Positions 54,407 to 63,275 of a stretch of DNA of 64,000 bases are shown here, in pieces; position 1 is the stretch's first letter; every line of letters starts with the position of its first letter. Below the pieces are notes generated by a model that saw only the letters and a program-made list of their open reading frames with translations, had not been told where the DNA came from and did no database searches. Where the stretch lies: NCBI RefSeq assembly GCF_000067165.1, contig NC_010162.1, positions 12,574,501-12,638,500 on the forward strand, written 5' to 3'. The stretch is from Sorangium cellulosum So ce56. Its GTDB lineage: Bacteria > Myxococcota_A > Polyangia > Polyangiales > Polyangiaceae. A program made the translations under genes and the position numbers.

Positions 54407-56961
54407 GCCGCGGGCTCCAGATCGCGCCGTGGGGCGCGCTGCGCATCGCGGGGATGCCGGCCGACGCGCTCGCCGGGCTCCGCCTCCGCGAGAGCCCCGC
54501 GGTCGAGCGCGAGCTCGCCGTGGCCGAGCTCGAGCTCGCGGCCGCGCGGGAGGACGCGGCGGCGCGCATGTTCGACGTCGTGCGCGGGTGCGAGGACGAG
54601 GCGCTGCGCCGCGCGGCGCTCGAGGTGAAGCGGCGGCTGTTCAACGGAAAGGCCGTGGCGGCCGGCGCGCTCGAGGGCGCGAGGACCGCGCCGCCGGAGG
54701 GGGCGCGCGCCGCGCTCGCGCTCGTCGACGCGCGCGCGGCCCGGTGCGCCGCGCTGGAGGAGCGCTACGAGGCGACGTTCGCCGCGGAGTGGATCGCCGC
54801 GTCGGAGCGCTTCCGGCAGACGCTCGGGAGCTCGCGCCTGCTCGGGGGGATCCTGCTCTCGAGCGCCGACCATTATACCACGGCGCAGAAGCTCGCGGAG
54901 ATCCCGAGCGGCGCGCCGCTCACCTCGGCGCAGCAGATCCGCGAGGCCACGATCGCGCGTTACGTCTTCCGCGCGACGGCGCGGACGACGCCGTTCGCGG
55001 GGTTCGCGGGCGTCGCGCTGCTCGACCTCTCCGCGTCGCCCCCGGACGTCGGTGACGCGCCGCGCGCGCCGCGCACGCCGCGCACGTCCGACGAGGCGCG
55101 GTGGCGCAGCCTCCCGCAGCTCGCGCTCGCGCACGCCGGGGAGCTCGTCGCGCGCGCGATCTCTTCTCAGCCGGCGGCTCACGCCCACGCACGCGCGCGC
55201 CTGCCGCTCCGGATGAACCCGCTCCGGCGCTTCGCGGCGGGCGCCGCGCCGTCGGTCGTGTTCTCGCGCGCCCGGTCGGGCGAGGTGATGTCGCTCGGGT
55301 GGACCCCCGCCGTCGCCCGCCTCGTCGAGGGCGCCGAGGGGCGCACGCTCGAGGACGCCGCCCGGGCGCTCGCGTCGGACGACGCCGACGAGCGAGCGTG
55401 CCGCGACGTGCTCGAGCAGCTCGTCGAGGCGGGCATGCTCGAGCCGGCGAGCGTCCCAGTGGGGCCGACCCCTGCGGCGCTGCGCGCCGCGGCGGACGCC
55501 CTGGGCGAGATCGGGTGCGCGGGCGCGCCGGACGAGCTCCGCTCGGTCGCGCGGCGCCTCGAGGACTACGCGACCGCCGGCGTCGAGACCCGCGCGCGCC
55601 TCGCCGCCGAGCTCGGCCGCGGCCCTGGGCGCTCGTCCTTGCTCGAGGACGTCATGGTGGACGGCGCCTTCGGCGCGGAGCTCCCTGTCCCACGCGGGGC
55701 GCTCGCCGAGGCGCTCGAGCCGGTCGTGCGCTTCGTGCGCGCGAGCGCCTGCGGGGCCGCGCACCGCCGGCTCTGCGCGGCGTTCATCGAGCGGTTCGGC
55801 CGTGACGGCGTGTGCGACGACGTCGGCGGGTTCGTGACCGAGATCCTCGAGGACCCGCGGCGCGTCGCGCTCATCCGCGGCGCGTCCGAGCCGATCCGCT
55901 GGATCGACGCGGAGCTCGGCCGCGTCGCCGCCGCGGCGACGGGCGACGCCGTGCGCCTCGATCCAGGCCTCTTCGAGGGGCTCGCCGCCCCGGACGCGCC
56001 GTCGTCGATGGCGCTCTTCCTCCAGATCGCGCCTCCCTGCCCGCGCGACGGCGGAGCGCCGCGCGTCGTGCTCAACGGCGCGCAGGCCGGGCGCGCGAAG
56101 TACCTGTCGCGCTACCTCGCGGACGTCGAGGGGCGCGCCCCTGAGGCCCTCGAGGCGATCCGCCGCCGCCTGGCGCGGGAGGACGGTCCGCTGCCCGTCG
56201 AGCTTTCGCCCACGCTCGGCCTCAACTTCCAGGTGCACCCGCGCCTCACGGCGTGGGCGCTCGAGGTCCCGTGGGAGCCGAGCGCGCCGGGCGACAAGGT
56301 CCTGCCGCTCCGCGATCTCTCCCTCCGCTTCGACGCGGCGGCGATCGAGCTCCGGCTGCGATCGCGGCGCCTCGGCCGAGAGATCGAGCCGATCCACCTC
56401 GGCTTCCTGCGGGACGCCGCGCTCCCCGATCCGCACTTCCTGCTCCGCGCGCTCTCGCCGCGGCTCCGCGACGACACGGTCGCGGAGCGGGCGGACCTCT
56501 ACAACGTGCTCGATCGCCTCGACCTGGCCCGGGGCGCCGCGCTGGCCCCGCGGCGCCCGCGCCTCACGGTCGGTCGCGTCGTGGTGGAGCGCGCGCGGTG
56601 GGCGATCCCGGTGAGCGCGATCCCGCGCAAGGAGCCGAAGCAGCCGTACGCGTCGTACTTCCGCGCGATCGCGCGCCTGCGGCGCGAGCTCGATCTCCCG
56701 AGCCGGGGGTTCGCCCGGTACGTCGGGCGGGAGGTGGCCGGCTTCGGCTTCACCGAGACGAACATGTACGTCGACTGGGAGAGCCCGTTCACGCTGATCG
56801 GGCTGGCTCGCCTGCTCGGCGGTCCCGGCGGCGGGACGAGCGGGTACCTCGTCTTCACCGAGCTCCTGCCGGAGCCCGAGGCGTCGTGGCTGCGCCTCGA
56901 CGGGAGGCCGCACGCGGCGGAGCTGCTCGTCGAGATCGACGGCGAGAGGAGCGCGCGATGA
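54403..56961 (+). CDS. LanB-type dehydratase, glutamylation subunit
   Basis: 852-residue lantibiotic-dehydratase N-domain protein. In split LanB systems this part transfers Glu from Glu-tRNA onto Ser/Thr of the precursor. Typical blocks: TIARYVFRATARTTPFAGFAGV (~184-204), RLPLRMNPLRRF (~267-278), AGRAKYLSRYL, LGLNFQVHPRLTAWALEVPW, and near the end RYVGREVAGFGFTETNMYVDWESPFTLI. Stop and start overlap neighbours by 4 bases on each side. Its partner, the elimination domain, is the next gene. Confidence 0.88.
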   Translation: MSRGLQIAPWGALRIAGMPADALAGLRLRESPAVERELAVAELELAAAREDAAARMFDVVRGCEDEALRRAALEVKRRLFNGKAVAAGALEGARTAPPEGARAALALVDARAARCAALEERYEATFAAEWIAASERFRQTLGSSRLLGGILLSSADHYTTAQKLAEIPSGAPLTSAQQIREATIARYVFRATARTTPFAGFAGVALLDLSASPPDVGDAPRAPRTPRTSDEARWRSLPQLALAHAGELVARAISSQPAAHAHARARLPLRMNPLRRFAAGAAPSVVFSRARSGEVMSLGWTPAVARLVEGAEGRTLEDAARALASDDADERACRDVLEQLVEAGMLEPASVPVGPTPAALRAAADALGEIGCAGAPDELRSVARRLEDYATAGVETRARLAAELGRGPGRSSLLEDVMVDGAFGAELPVPRGALAEALEPVVRFVRASACGAAHRRLCAAFIERFGRDGVCDDVGGFVTEILEDPRRVALIRGASEPIRWIDAELGRVAAAATGDAVRLDPGLFEGLAAPDAPSSMALFLQIAPPCPRDGGAPRVVLNGAQAGRAKYLSRYLADVEGRAPEALEAIRRRLAREDGPLPVELSPTLGLNFQVHPRLTAWALEVPWEPSAPGDKVLPLRDLSLRFDAAAIELRLRSRRLGREIEPIHLGFLRDAALPDPHFLLRALSPRLRDDTVAERADLYNVLDRLDLARGAALAPRRPRLTVGRVVVERARWAIPVSAIPRKEPKQPYASYFRAIARLRRELDLPSRGFARYVGREVAGFGFTETNMYVDWESPFTLIGLARLLGGPGGGTSGYLVFTELLPEPEASWLRLDGRPHAAELLVEIDGERSAR

Positions 56962-59573
56962 GCTGGATCTACCGGAAGCTGTTCCACGATCGGGGCCTCG
57001 AGGGGGAGGGGACCGACGCGCTCCTCCTCGGGCTCGTCGATCCGCTCGTGTCCGAGCTCGAGCAGCGCGGCGCGATCGATCGCTTCTTCTTCCTCCGGTA
57101 CGCCGAGGGAGGCGACCACCTGCGGCTGCGCGTGCGCGTGGCGCCCGGGCGCGACCCCGTCGACGTGGCGGCGCGCGTGGACGCGGCGGCGGCGTGCTGC
57201 GCCGCCGTGTCGCGCGCGGAGGCCGCCGTTTACGAGCCGGAGCTCGAGAAACACGGAGGGCCCGCGGGGATGGAGATCGCGGAGCGGCAGTTCTTCGCGT
57301 CGAGCAGGTTCGCGCTCGGCTGCATCCGGAAGACGGCGGGGCGACCGCGGGCGCGCGCCCTCGTCGCGGCGTGCGCGCTCGACGCGCTGCTCGCGCGCGC
57401 GGGCGTCACGGGCGACGCGCGGCGGTCGTTCCTCGCGGGGTACGCGCGGCACTGGCGCGCGTTCGCCCGCGCGATCTCGGGCGTGGAGCTCGTCTATGAA
57501 GCGCCGGACGCCGAGTCGGTCGCGCTGGTGCGCGCGCTCGTGCGGGGAGAGGGGCTCGCCGCGCTCGGCGAGCTCGTCGCCGGCGAGCGCGCGCTCCTCA
57601 CCGCGTTCGACGCGGATCTGCCCGAGCTCGCCGAGGCGTCGCGGCGCGGAGCGCTCGGCGTGCCGCTGGCGACGGTCCTGACCAACCTCGCCCACACGTT
57701 CCATAACCGCCTCGGGCTCACGCTCGCCTTCGAGGTGTGGGTGGCCGACGCGCTCGCCGAGGCAGGCGCCCCGCACGAGCCGCCGCGGGCTCGCCCGCCG
57801 GGCGTCTCGCCGGGCGAGGCGTGGCAGCGCCTCGCCCGCGCGGCCGAGCAGCGCCGGCCCGTCACCGCGCTCCTCGACCCCTGCGATGGCGCCGCGCTCG
57901 ACGCGCTCCGCGACGCAGCCCGCCGCGACGGCCTCCGGTTCATCGCGCCCGCCGCGCCCGCCGGCGGGATGTCCGCGCCCTTCGCGCTGCTGCGCGCCCT
58001 CGCGGACGCCCACCCGGCGGGCGGCGCGCTCCTCGCTGCCCTCGGCCGCATCGAGGCCGCGCACGACGCGCCGGAGTGCCCGCTGCCGCCCGACCCGGCT
58101 TCCGTGGCCGAGGCGCTCCGCGCCTTCCTCGCGGAGCACACGCTCGAGCCCACGGTGCTCGTCCTCCGCGACGTCGACGGCGCCGACGCCGACACGCAGC
58201 ACGCCGTCGCGTTCCTCGCGCGCGCCCTGGAGACGGAGCCGCTCGCCCTCGTCGTCACCGCGAGCGGGCGCCCGAGCCCCGGGTGGGCCGCGATCGTGGC
58301 CGAGATCGAGGAGGGGCCGGGGCTCCTCCGCGTCGCGACCGCGCCCGCGCCCGCGCTCGAAAGCGAAGCGGCCGCCCCCGCCGTGACGCCGGGGCCCGCG
58401 ACGGTCGCGCGGGGCGAAGCGTTCTGCCGCGCCGGCGCGCTGCACGAGGCCGCCGCGATCCTCGGCGACGCCCTGGCGTCGCCCGGCCTCTCTCCCGAGG
58501 CGCGGGCCGACGCGCTCGTGGCGCTCGCGAGGACGATGCTCCGCATGTCGCGCCCCGCCCTCGCGCGGCAGGCGGCGGAGGCGGCGCTCCGCCTCGGCCT
58601 CCCGGAGCGCCGCCGCGCGCTCGCGCGGCGCGTCCTGCTCGCCGCGCTCCACAACCTGGGCGAGACCGCCGCGCTCGACGCGCTCCGGGACGACGTCGCT
58701 CAGCAGCGCTCTGCGCCCGGCGCGTCCGCCGCGGAGCGCTGCTGGGCGGAGCTCGACGCCGCGCTCGTGTGCGCGACCGGCGAGCGCCGCGCCGAGCACG
58801 AGGCGCGGCTCGACGCGCTGCTCGCCGCGCCGCGCGGCGACGTGCCGCCGCAGTGCCTCGCCGCCGCGCACGCGTGGCGCGGCGCCGCGCATGCGGCCAG
58901 CGGCGAGCACGAGCGCGGCCTCGCGCACCAGCGCCGGGCGCTCGCCTTCGCCGAGGAGCTCGCCGATTTCCGCCGCGCCCTCATGGTGCGCGTGCGCCTC
59001 GCGAGCAGCGTCGCGGCCGCGGGCGAGCTCGCCGAGGCGGCGGCGCTCTTCGAGGTCGCGGCCTGTCACGCCGCGTGGATCGGCCTCTTCGACCTCGCGT
59101 CGCTCGCCGCGCAGAACGCGATCTCGCTCGGCCTCGCGCGCCGCGACGCGGCCCCGGTCCGCGCGTGGCTCGACGGCGCCCGGCCCGCGCGCGCCCGCGT
59201 GTGGCGCTCGCCCTACGGCGAGCTCGCCGTGCTCTACGCGCGCGCCGAGTCGGCCCTCGCGCGGGGGGAGGCCGAGGCGGCGGGGGCGCACCTCGATCGG
59301 CTGCGCGCGCGCCTCGCCGCGCTCGGGGGGGCCGCCCCGCGGAGCGCGCCCCTGCTCGCGCTCGCCGCGGCGCACCTCGAGGCCGACGTCGCTGCCGCCG
59401 CGGGGGACGACGCCGGCAGGGCGGCCGCGCTCGCGCGCGCCGCGGAGCTCACCCCGGGCGTGCCGCCGGAGGAGCGGCGGCTCGTCGCGGCCATTGCCCG
59501 CGCGCGGCGCGACGCCTGCCGCGGCGACGGCCGCCGCGACAGGCCGGTGGTCCTCGGTTTGCAGAGCACTTGA
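56958..59573 (+). CDS. LanB elimination domain fused to degenerate ATPase and TPR array
   Basis: 871 residues. ~1-270: SpaB_C/thiopeptide-type elimination domain (RKLFHDRGLEGEGTDALLL, GDHLRLRVRV, YEPELEKHGGPAGMEIAERQ, VLTNLAHTFHNRLGL), which removes glutamate to leave dehydroalanine. ~285-460: looks like a STAND/AAA_16 ATPase in which the P-loop is gone (PVTALLDPCDGAALDALRD where GxxGxGKS is expected), but the Walker-B-like PTVLVLRDVDGADADTQ remains. ~475-850: TPR-type helical pairs. ATG at 56958 overlaps the previous stop. Such a fusion is not known to me; a scaffold or regulatory role is inferred. Confidence 0.82.
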   Translation: MSWIYRKLFHDRGLEGEGTDALLLGLVDPLVSELEQRGAIDRFFFLRYAEGGDHLRLRVRVAPGRDPVDVAARVDAAAACCAAVSRAEAAVYEPELEKHGGPAGMEIAERQFFASSRFALGCIRKTAGRPRARALVAACALDALLARAGVTGDARRSFLAGYARHWRAFARAISGVELVYEAPDAESVALVRALVRGEGLAALGELVAGERALLTAFDADLPELAEASRRGALGVPLATVLTNLAHTFHNRLGLTLAFEVWVADALAEAGAPHEPPRARPPGVSPGEAWQRLARAAEQRRPVTALLDPCDGAALDALRDAARRDGLRFIAPAAPAGGMSAPFALLRALADAHPAGGALLAALGRIEAAHDAPECPLPPDPASVAEALRAFLAEHTLEPTVLVLRDVDGADADTQHAVAFLARALETEPLALVVTASGRPSPGWAAIVAEIEEGPGLLRVATAPAPALESEAAAPAVTPGPATVARGEAFCRAGALHEAAAILGDALASPGLSPEARADALVALARTMLRMSRPALARQAAEAALRLGLPERRRALARRVLLAALHNLGETAALDALRDDVAQQRSAPGASAAERCWAELDAALVCATGERRAEHEARLDALLAAPRGDVPPQCLAAAHAWRGAAHAASGEHERGLAHQRRALAFAEELADFRRALMVRVRLASSVAAAGELAEAAALFEVAACHAAWIGLFDLASLAAQNAISLGLARRDAAPVRAWLDGARPARARVWRSPYGELAVLYARAESALARGEAEAAGAHLDRLRARLAALGGAAPRSAPLLALAAAHLEADVAAAAGDDAGRAAALARAAELTPGVPPEERRLVAAIARARRDACRGDGRRDRPVVLGLQST

Positions 59574-59629
59574 ACGGAGAACGAACTCGAGCCGCGCCCG
59601 CCACGGGCGCGGAGCGAAGGAGAAGCATC

Positions 59630-60913
59630 GTGGAGACTCAGACCAAGCTTCCGCCCATGCCGGGGCTCTCGGGCCCCGAGAAGAAGCGCTTCATGAACGG
59701 CACCCACCGCACGGCCTCGCCCGAGGAGACCTTGGATCGCATCAAGGGCTTCATGCCGGCGATGGGGATCACGCGGATCGCCAACGTCACGGGGCTCGAC
59801 GCGATCGGGATACCGGTCGTCGTCGTCTGCCGCCCCAACTCGCGCTCTCTCTCGGTCAGCCAGGGAAAGGGGCTGACGCTCGCGGCGGCGAAGGTCTCGG
59901 GGCTGATGGAGTCGATCGAGGCCTATCACGGCGAGAACATCGTCCGGCCGCTGCTCCTCGGCTCCTCTCGCGAGCTCCGGCGCTCCCACGCGATAGCCGA
60001 CGTCTCCGCGCTGCCGCGGACCTCGAGCGTGCCGTTCGACGAGGACACCCCGCTCCTGTGGGCCGAGGGCTACGACCTCATGCGCGGCGCCCCCGTGTGG
60101 GTCCCCTACGAGCTCGTGCACGTCAACGCCACCGCGACGGGCCGCGTCAACCCGGGTATCTTCTGCTGCTCGACCAACGGGCTCTCGTCGGGGAACGGGC
60201 TCCTCGAGGCGGTGAGCTACGGTATCTGCGAGGTGGTCGAGCGCGACGCCACGGCCGTGTGGGGCGCCCTCACCGACGAGGAGCGGGACGCGAGGCGGCT
60301 CGATCTCGACAGCATCGACGATCCCGGCTGCCGCGAGGTGCTCGCGAAATTCGCGGCCGCCGGGGTCGCCGTCGGCGCGTGGGAGACCACCTCCGACGTC
60401 GGTATCCCCTCGTACGAGTGCCTGATCGCCGAGCGGACGGAGGACGCCGTCCGGGCGCTCCACGGCTCCGGCGGGCAAGGCTGCCATCCGTCGCGCGCCG
60501 TCGCGCTGCTGCGCGCCCTCACCGAGGCCGCGCAGACCCGGCTCACGGTCATCTCGGGCGCGCGCGACGACCTCCTCCGGGCCGAGTACGACCGCCACCG
60601 GAGCCCCGATCAGGTCCGGCACGTCCGCCGGCTGCTGACGGCGCGCGGAGAGCGCCCGTTCTCCGCGGGCCCGACGTTCGCGGGCGACACGTTCGAGGAC
60701 GACGTCGCCTGGCAGCTCGAGCGGCTGCGCGCGGTCGGGATCGACAGCGTCGTCGCCTTCGATCTCACGAAGCCGGAGTTCGGCATCCCCGTCGTCAAGA
60801 TAGTTATCCCCGGGCTCGAAGGGATCCACTCGTTCCCCAACTACATCCCTGGCCGCCGGTTCCGCCGCGCGCTCGAGCGCCGGAGCGCGGTGAGCGTGAA
60901 GGAGATCGCATGA
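59630..60913 (+). CDS. YcaO protein of the TfuA-associated (thioamidation) type
   Basis: 427 residues from a GTG preceded by GAAGGAG. YcaO motifs: KVSGLMESIEAYHGENIVRP (~90-110), CCSTNGLSSGNGLLEAVSYGICEVVERDA (~175-205) and the ATP-site Arg region. The C-terminus (RRFRRALERRSAVSVKEIA) lacks the Pro-rich tail of azoline YcaOs. With the adjacent TfuA gene it fits the pair that swaps backbone amide oxygen for sulfur in thioamidated RiPPs and in methyl-CoM reductase. 56 bases after the LanB-TPR gene. Confidence 0.88.
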   Translation: METQTKLPPMPGLSGPEKKRFMNGTHRTASPEETLDRIKGFMPAMGITRIANVTGLDAIGIPVVVVCRPNSRSLSVSQGKGLTLAAAKVSGLMESIEAYHGENIVRPLLLGSSRELRRSHAIADVSALPRTSSVPFDEDTPLLWAEGYDLMRGAPVWVPYELVHVNATATGRVNPGIFCCSTNGLSSGNGLLEAVSYGICEVVERDATAVWGALTDEERDARRLDLDSIDDPGCREVLAKFAAAGVAVGAWETTSDVGIPSYECLIAERTEDAVRALHGSGGQGCHPSRAVALLRALTEAAQTRLTVISGARDDLLRAEYDRHRSPDQVRHVRRLLTARGERPFSAGPTFAGDTFEDDVAWQLERLRAVGIDSVVAFDLTKPEFGIPVVKIVIPGLEGIHSFPNYIPGRRFRRALERRSAVSVKEIA

Positions 60914-62316
60914 GCATCATCGTCTTTGTCGGTCCGACCCTCTCGCTCGAGGCCGCGCGGGCGGAGCTCGACGCCCTCTATCTGCCGCCGGTCTCGCAGG
61001 GCGACGTCTACCGGGCATGCGCGAAGCGCCCGAGCGCCATCGCGATCATCGACGGCTACTTCGAGCGGGTCCCGGCGGTCTGGCACAAGGAGATCCTCTT
61101 CGCGATGGCGCAGGGCATCCACGTCTTCGGGAGCTCCAGCATGGGGGCGCTGCGCGCCGCCGAGCTCTCGGCCTTCGGCATGGAAGGCGTGGGCGCCATC
61201 TTCGAGGCGTACCGCGACGGCCTCATCGAGGATGACGACGAGGTGGCCGTCGTCCACGGCCCCGCGGACAGCGGCTTTCGCGCCGGCTCCGAGGCGATGG
61301 TCAACATCCGCAGGACGTTCGACGCCGCGGCGGCCGCGGGCGTGATCACCGCCGCCACGCGCGACGCGCTCACGGCGGTCGCAAAGTCTCTTTACTATCC
61401 CGACCGCGTCTATCCCGTGATCCTCGACGCCGCGTCCCGCCACGGCGTCCCGCAGAGCGAGCTCGCGTCGCTGCGCGACTTCCTCCCGAAGGGGCGCGTC
61501 AACCAGAAGCGCGACGACGCGATCGCGCTGCTCCGGCACCTCCGCGCGCGCGCCGAGGCGGGCTTCTCGCTGAAGACCGTCACGTACAGGTTCGAGGTCA
61601 CCGAGTTCTGGTGCCGCGCCGAGCAGGCCGCCGGCGAGATGGTCGCCGCGGAGCGCCCGAGCGCCGGCGACCCGTCGCCGTACGAGACGGTCGCCCTCGA
61701 CGGCATCCTGGACGAGCTCCGGCTCGACGCGGCGGCCTACGGCCGGGCGAAGCGCGGGGCCATGCTCCGGTACCTCGCGCTGCAGGAGGCGGAGCGGCGC
61801 GGCCTCACCGTGGACAACGCCGCGCTGGAGCGGACGTCCGACGCCTTCCGCCGCGAGCGGCGGCTCTATGAGCCGGACGACGTGAAGGCGTGGATGGGTC
61901 GGTTCAGCGTCGGCTGGGGCGAGCTGACGCGGCTGCTCCGCGACGAGGCGCTCATCGGCTGGGTCGAGAAGGCGGTCGACGAGGTGGCGCAAGGCCACGT
62001 CCGCGACCACCTCTCGGTCTCCGGCGAGTACGCGGAGCTGCTCTCCCGGGCCCGCGACAAGCAGCGGCGCCTCGCCGAGCTCGGCCTGTCGAACCCCGCC
62101 TTCTCCGACGCCGGGATGGCCGAAGGCGACCTGATCCGGTGGTATTTCGAGCGATGCCTGGGCGCGCCCGTGCCGCCCGATCCGGCGGGCGCGCTGCGCT
62201 CCGCCGGCTTCGCCGACGCGGACGAGTTCAAGCGCGTGGCGCTGCGCGAGGTGTGTTATCGCCGCGCCGCGCACGGCGACCGGGCCGCGAGCGCCTCGGC
62301 CCCGGAGCGCCGGTGA
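60910..62316 (+). CDS. TfuA-like protein
   Basis: 468 residues. The N-terminal ~200 are the TfuA core (IIVFVGPTLSLEAARAELD, PPVSQGDVYRACAKRPSAIAIIDGYFE, VWHKEILFAMAQGIHVFGSSSMGALRAAEL, FEAYRDGLIEDDDEVAV). TfuA proteins help YcaO enzymes in thioamidation, probably by delivering sulfide. The C-terminal ~260 residues are helical and unassigned, as in other long TfuA proteins. ATG overlaps the YcaO stop; stop overlaps the ABC ATPase GTG. Confidence 0.9.
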   Translation: MSIIVFVGPTLSLEAARAELDALYLPPVSQGDVYRACAKRPSAIAIIDGYFERVPAVWHKEILFAMAQGIHVFGSSSMGALRAAELSAFGMEGVGAIFEAYRDGLIEDDDEVAVVHGPADSGFRAGSEAMVNIRRTFDAAAAAGVITAATRDALTAVAKSLYYPDRVYPVILDAASRHGVPQSELASLRDFLPKGRVNQKRDDAIALLRHLRARAEAGFSLKTVTYRFEVTEFWCRAEQAAGEMVAAERPSAGDPSPYETVALDGILDELRLDAAAYGRAKRGAMLRYLALQEAERRGLTVDNAALERTSDAFRRERRLYEPDDVKAWMGRFSVGWGELTRLLRDEALIGWVEKAVDEVAQGHVRDHLSVSGEYAELLSRARDKQRRLAELGLSNPAFSDAGMAEGDLIRWYFERCLGAPVPPDPAGALRSAGFADADEFKRVALREVCYRRAAHGDRAASASAPERR

Positions 62317-63275
62317 CGCCCGCGATCTCGCTCCGCGGGGCGACGAAGGTCTTCGCGTCGCGCCGGGCCGTCGACGCCGTGTCGTTCGAGGTGCGGCGCG
62401 GCGGCGCCACCGCCCTGCTCGGCCGGAACGGCGCCGGGAAGACGACGACGATGCGCCTCGTGACAGGCATCCTCCGCCCCGACGAGGGCGCGGTCGAGGT
62501 GCTCGGGGGCAGGAGCGACAGCGTCGCGATCCGCGATCGCGTCGGGTACCTCCCGGAGGAGCGAGGCCTGTACAAGCAGATGGAGGTCGTCGAGCACCTG
62601 GCCTTCCTCGGCGAGCTCAAGGGCGTCCGCCCGCGCCGCGCGCGCGAGCGCGCCGCGCGGCTCCTCCGGTCGCTCGAGCTCGAGCACGCCGCGCGCGCGC
62701 GGATCGAGACGCTGTCGAAGGGCAACCAGCAGAAGGTGCAGCTCTGCGGCGCGCTCGTCCACGACCCGGAGATCCTCGTCCTCGACGAGCCGATGTCGGG
62801 CCTCGATCCCGTCAACGCCGTGCTCGTGAAGCGGCTCTTCGGGGAGCTCCGCGCCGCCGGAAAGACCCTCTTGCTCTCGACCCACGTCATGCCGCTCGCC
62901 GAGAGCCTGGCCGACCACGTGGTCGTCGTCGATCGGGGGCGCGTCGTCCTTTCGGGGCCCGTCGGCGAGGTGAAGGCGTCCTTCGCCGGCAACACAGCGC
63001 GGATCGAGTTCGACGGCGACGGGACCTTCCTCCTCGGCGTCGACGGCGTGGTGAGCGCGCGGATCGAGCCGGGCGTGGCGGAGCTCGTGCTGCGCGACGC
63101 CGGCGACGCGCAGCGGGCGCTCTCGGCGGCGCTCTCGCGCCTCCGGGTGCGGCGGTTCGAGGTCTCGTCGCCGTCGCTCGGCGAGATCTTCTCTCGCGTC
63201 GTCGGCGAGGGCGCCCCGCCGCCGCTCGCCCACAGGCCGCGCGCGGCCCGCGGCGCGGCGCTGGAGGCGCCGTGA
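62313..63275 (+). CDS. ABC transporter ATP-binding protein (NatA-like)
   Basis: 320-residue ATPase subunit. Walker A LLGRNGAGKTTTM, Q-loop region GYLPEERGLYKQM, signature LSKGNQQKVQ, Walker B ILVLDEPMSGLDP and H-loop STHVM. The C-terminal ~90-residue extension is common in the NatA/YhaQ group. GTG start overlaps the TfuA stop (GTGA). Likely exports the finished peptide or gives self-resistance. Confidence 0.92.
   Translation: MTPAISLRGATKVFASRRAVDAVSFEVRRGGATALLGRNGAGKTTTMRLVTGILRPDEGAVEVLGGRSDSVAIRDRVGYLPEERGLYKQMEVVEHLAFLGELKGVRPRRARERAARLLRSLELEHAARARIETLSKGNQQKVQLCGALVHDPEILVLDEPMSGLDPVNAVLVKRLFGELRAAGKTLLLSTHVMPLAESLADHVVVVDRGRVVLSGPVGEVKASFAGNTARIEFDGDGTFLLGVDGVVSARIEPGVAELVLRDAGDAQRALSAALSRLRVRRFEVSSPSLGEIFSRVVGEGAPPPLAHRPRAARGAALEAP

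Noticed and set aside
56958..57770. Reading the SpaB_C-type domain as a thiopeptide pyridine synthase
   Set aside because: The YEPELEKHGGPAGMEIAERQ block and pairing with an adjacent glutamylation subunit fit an elimination domain. A thiopeptide would need an additional SpaB_C protein, not seen within the window.
54403..59573. Classical lantibiotic cluster
   Set aside because: No LanC cyclase, LanM or lantibiotic-type precursor; azole and TfuA genes point elsewhere.
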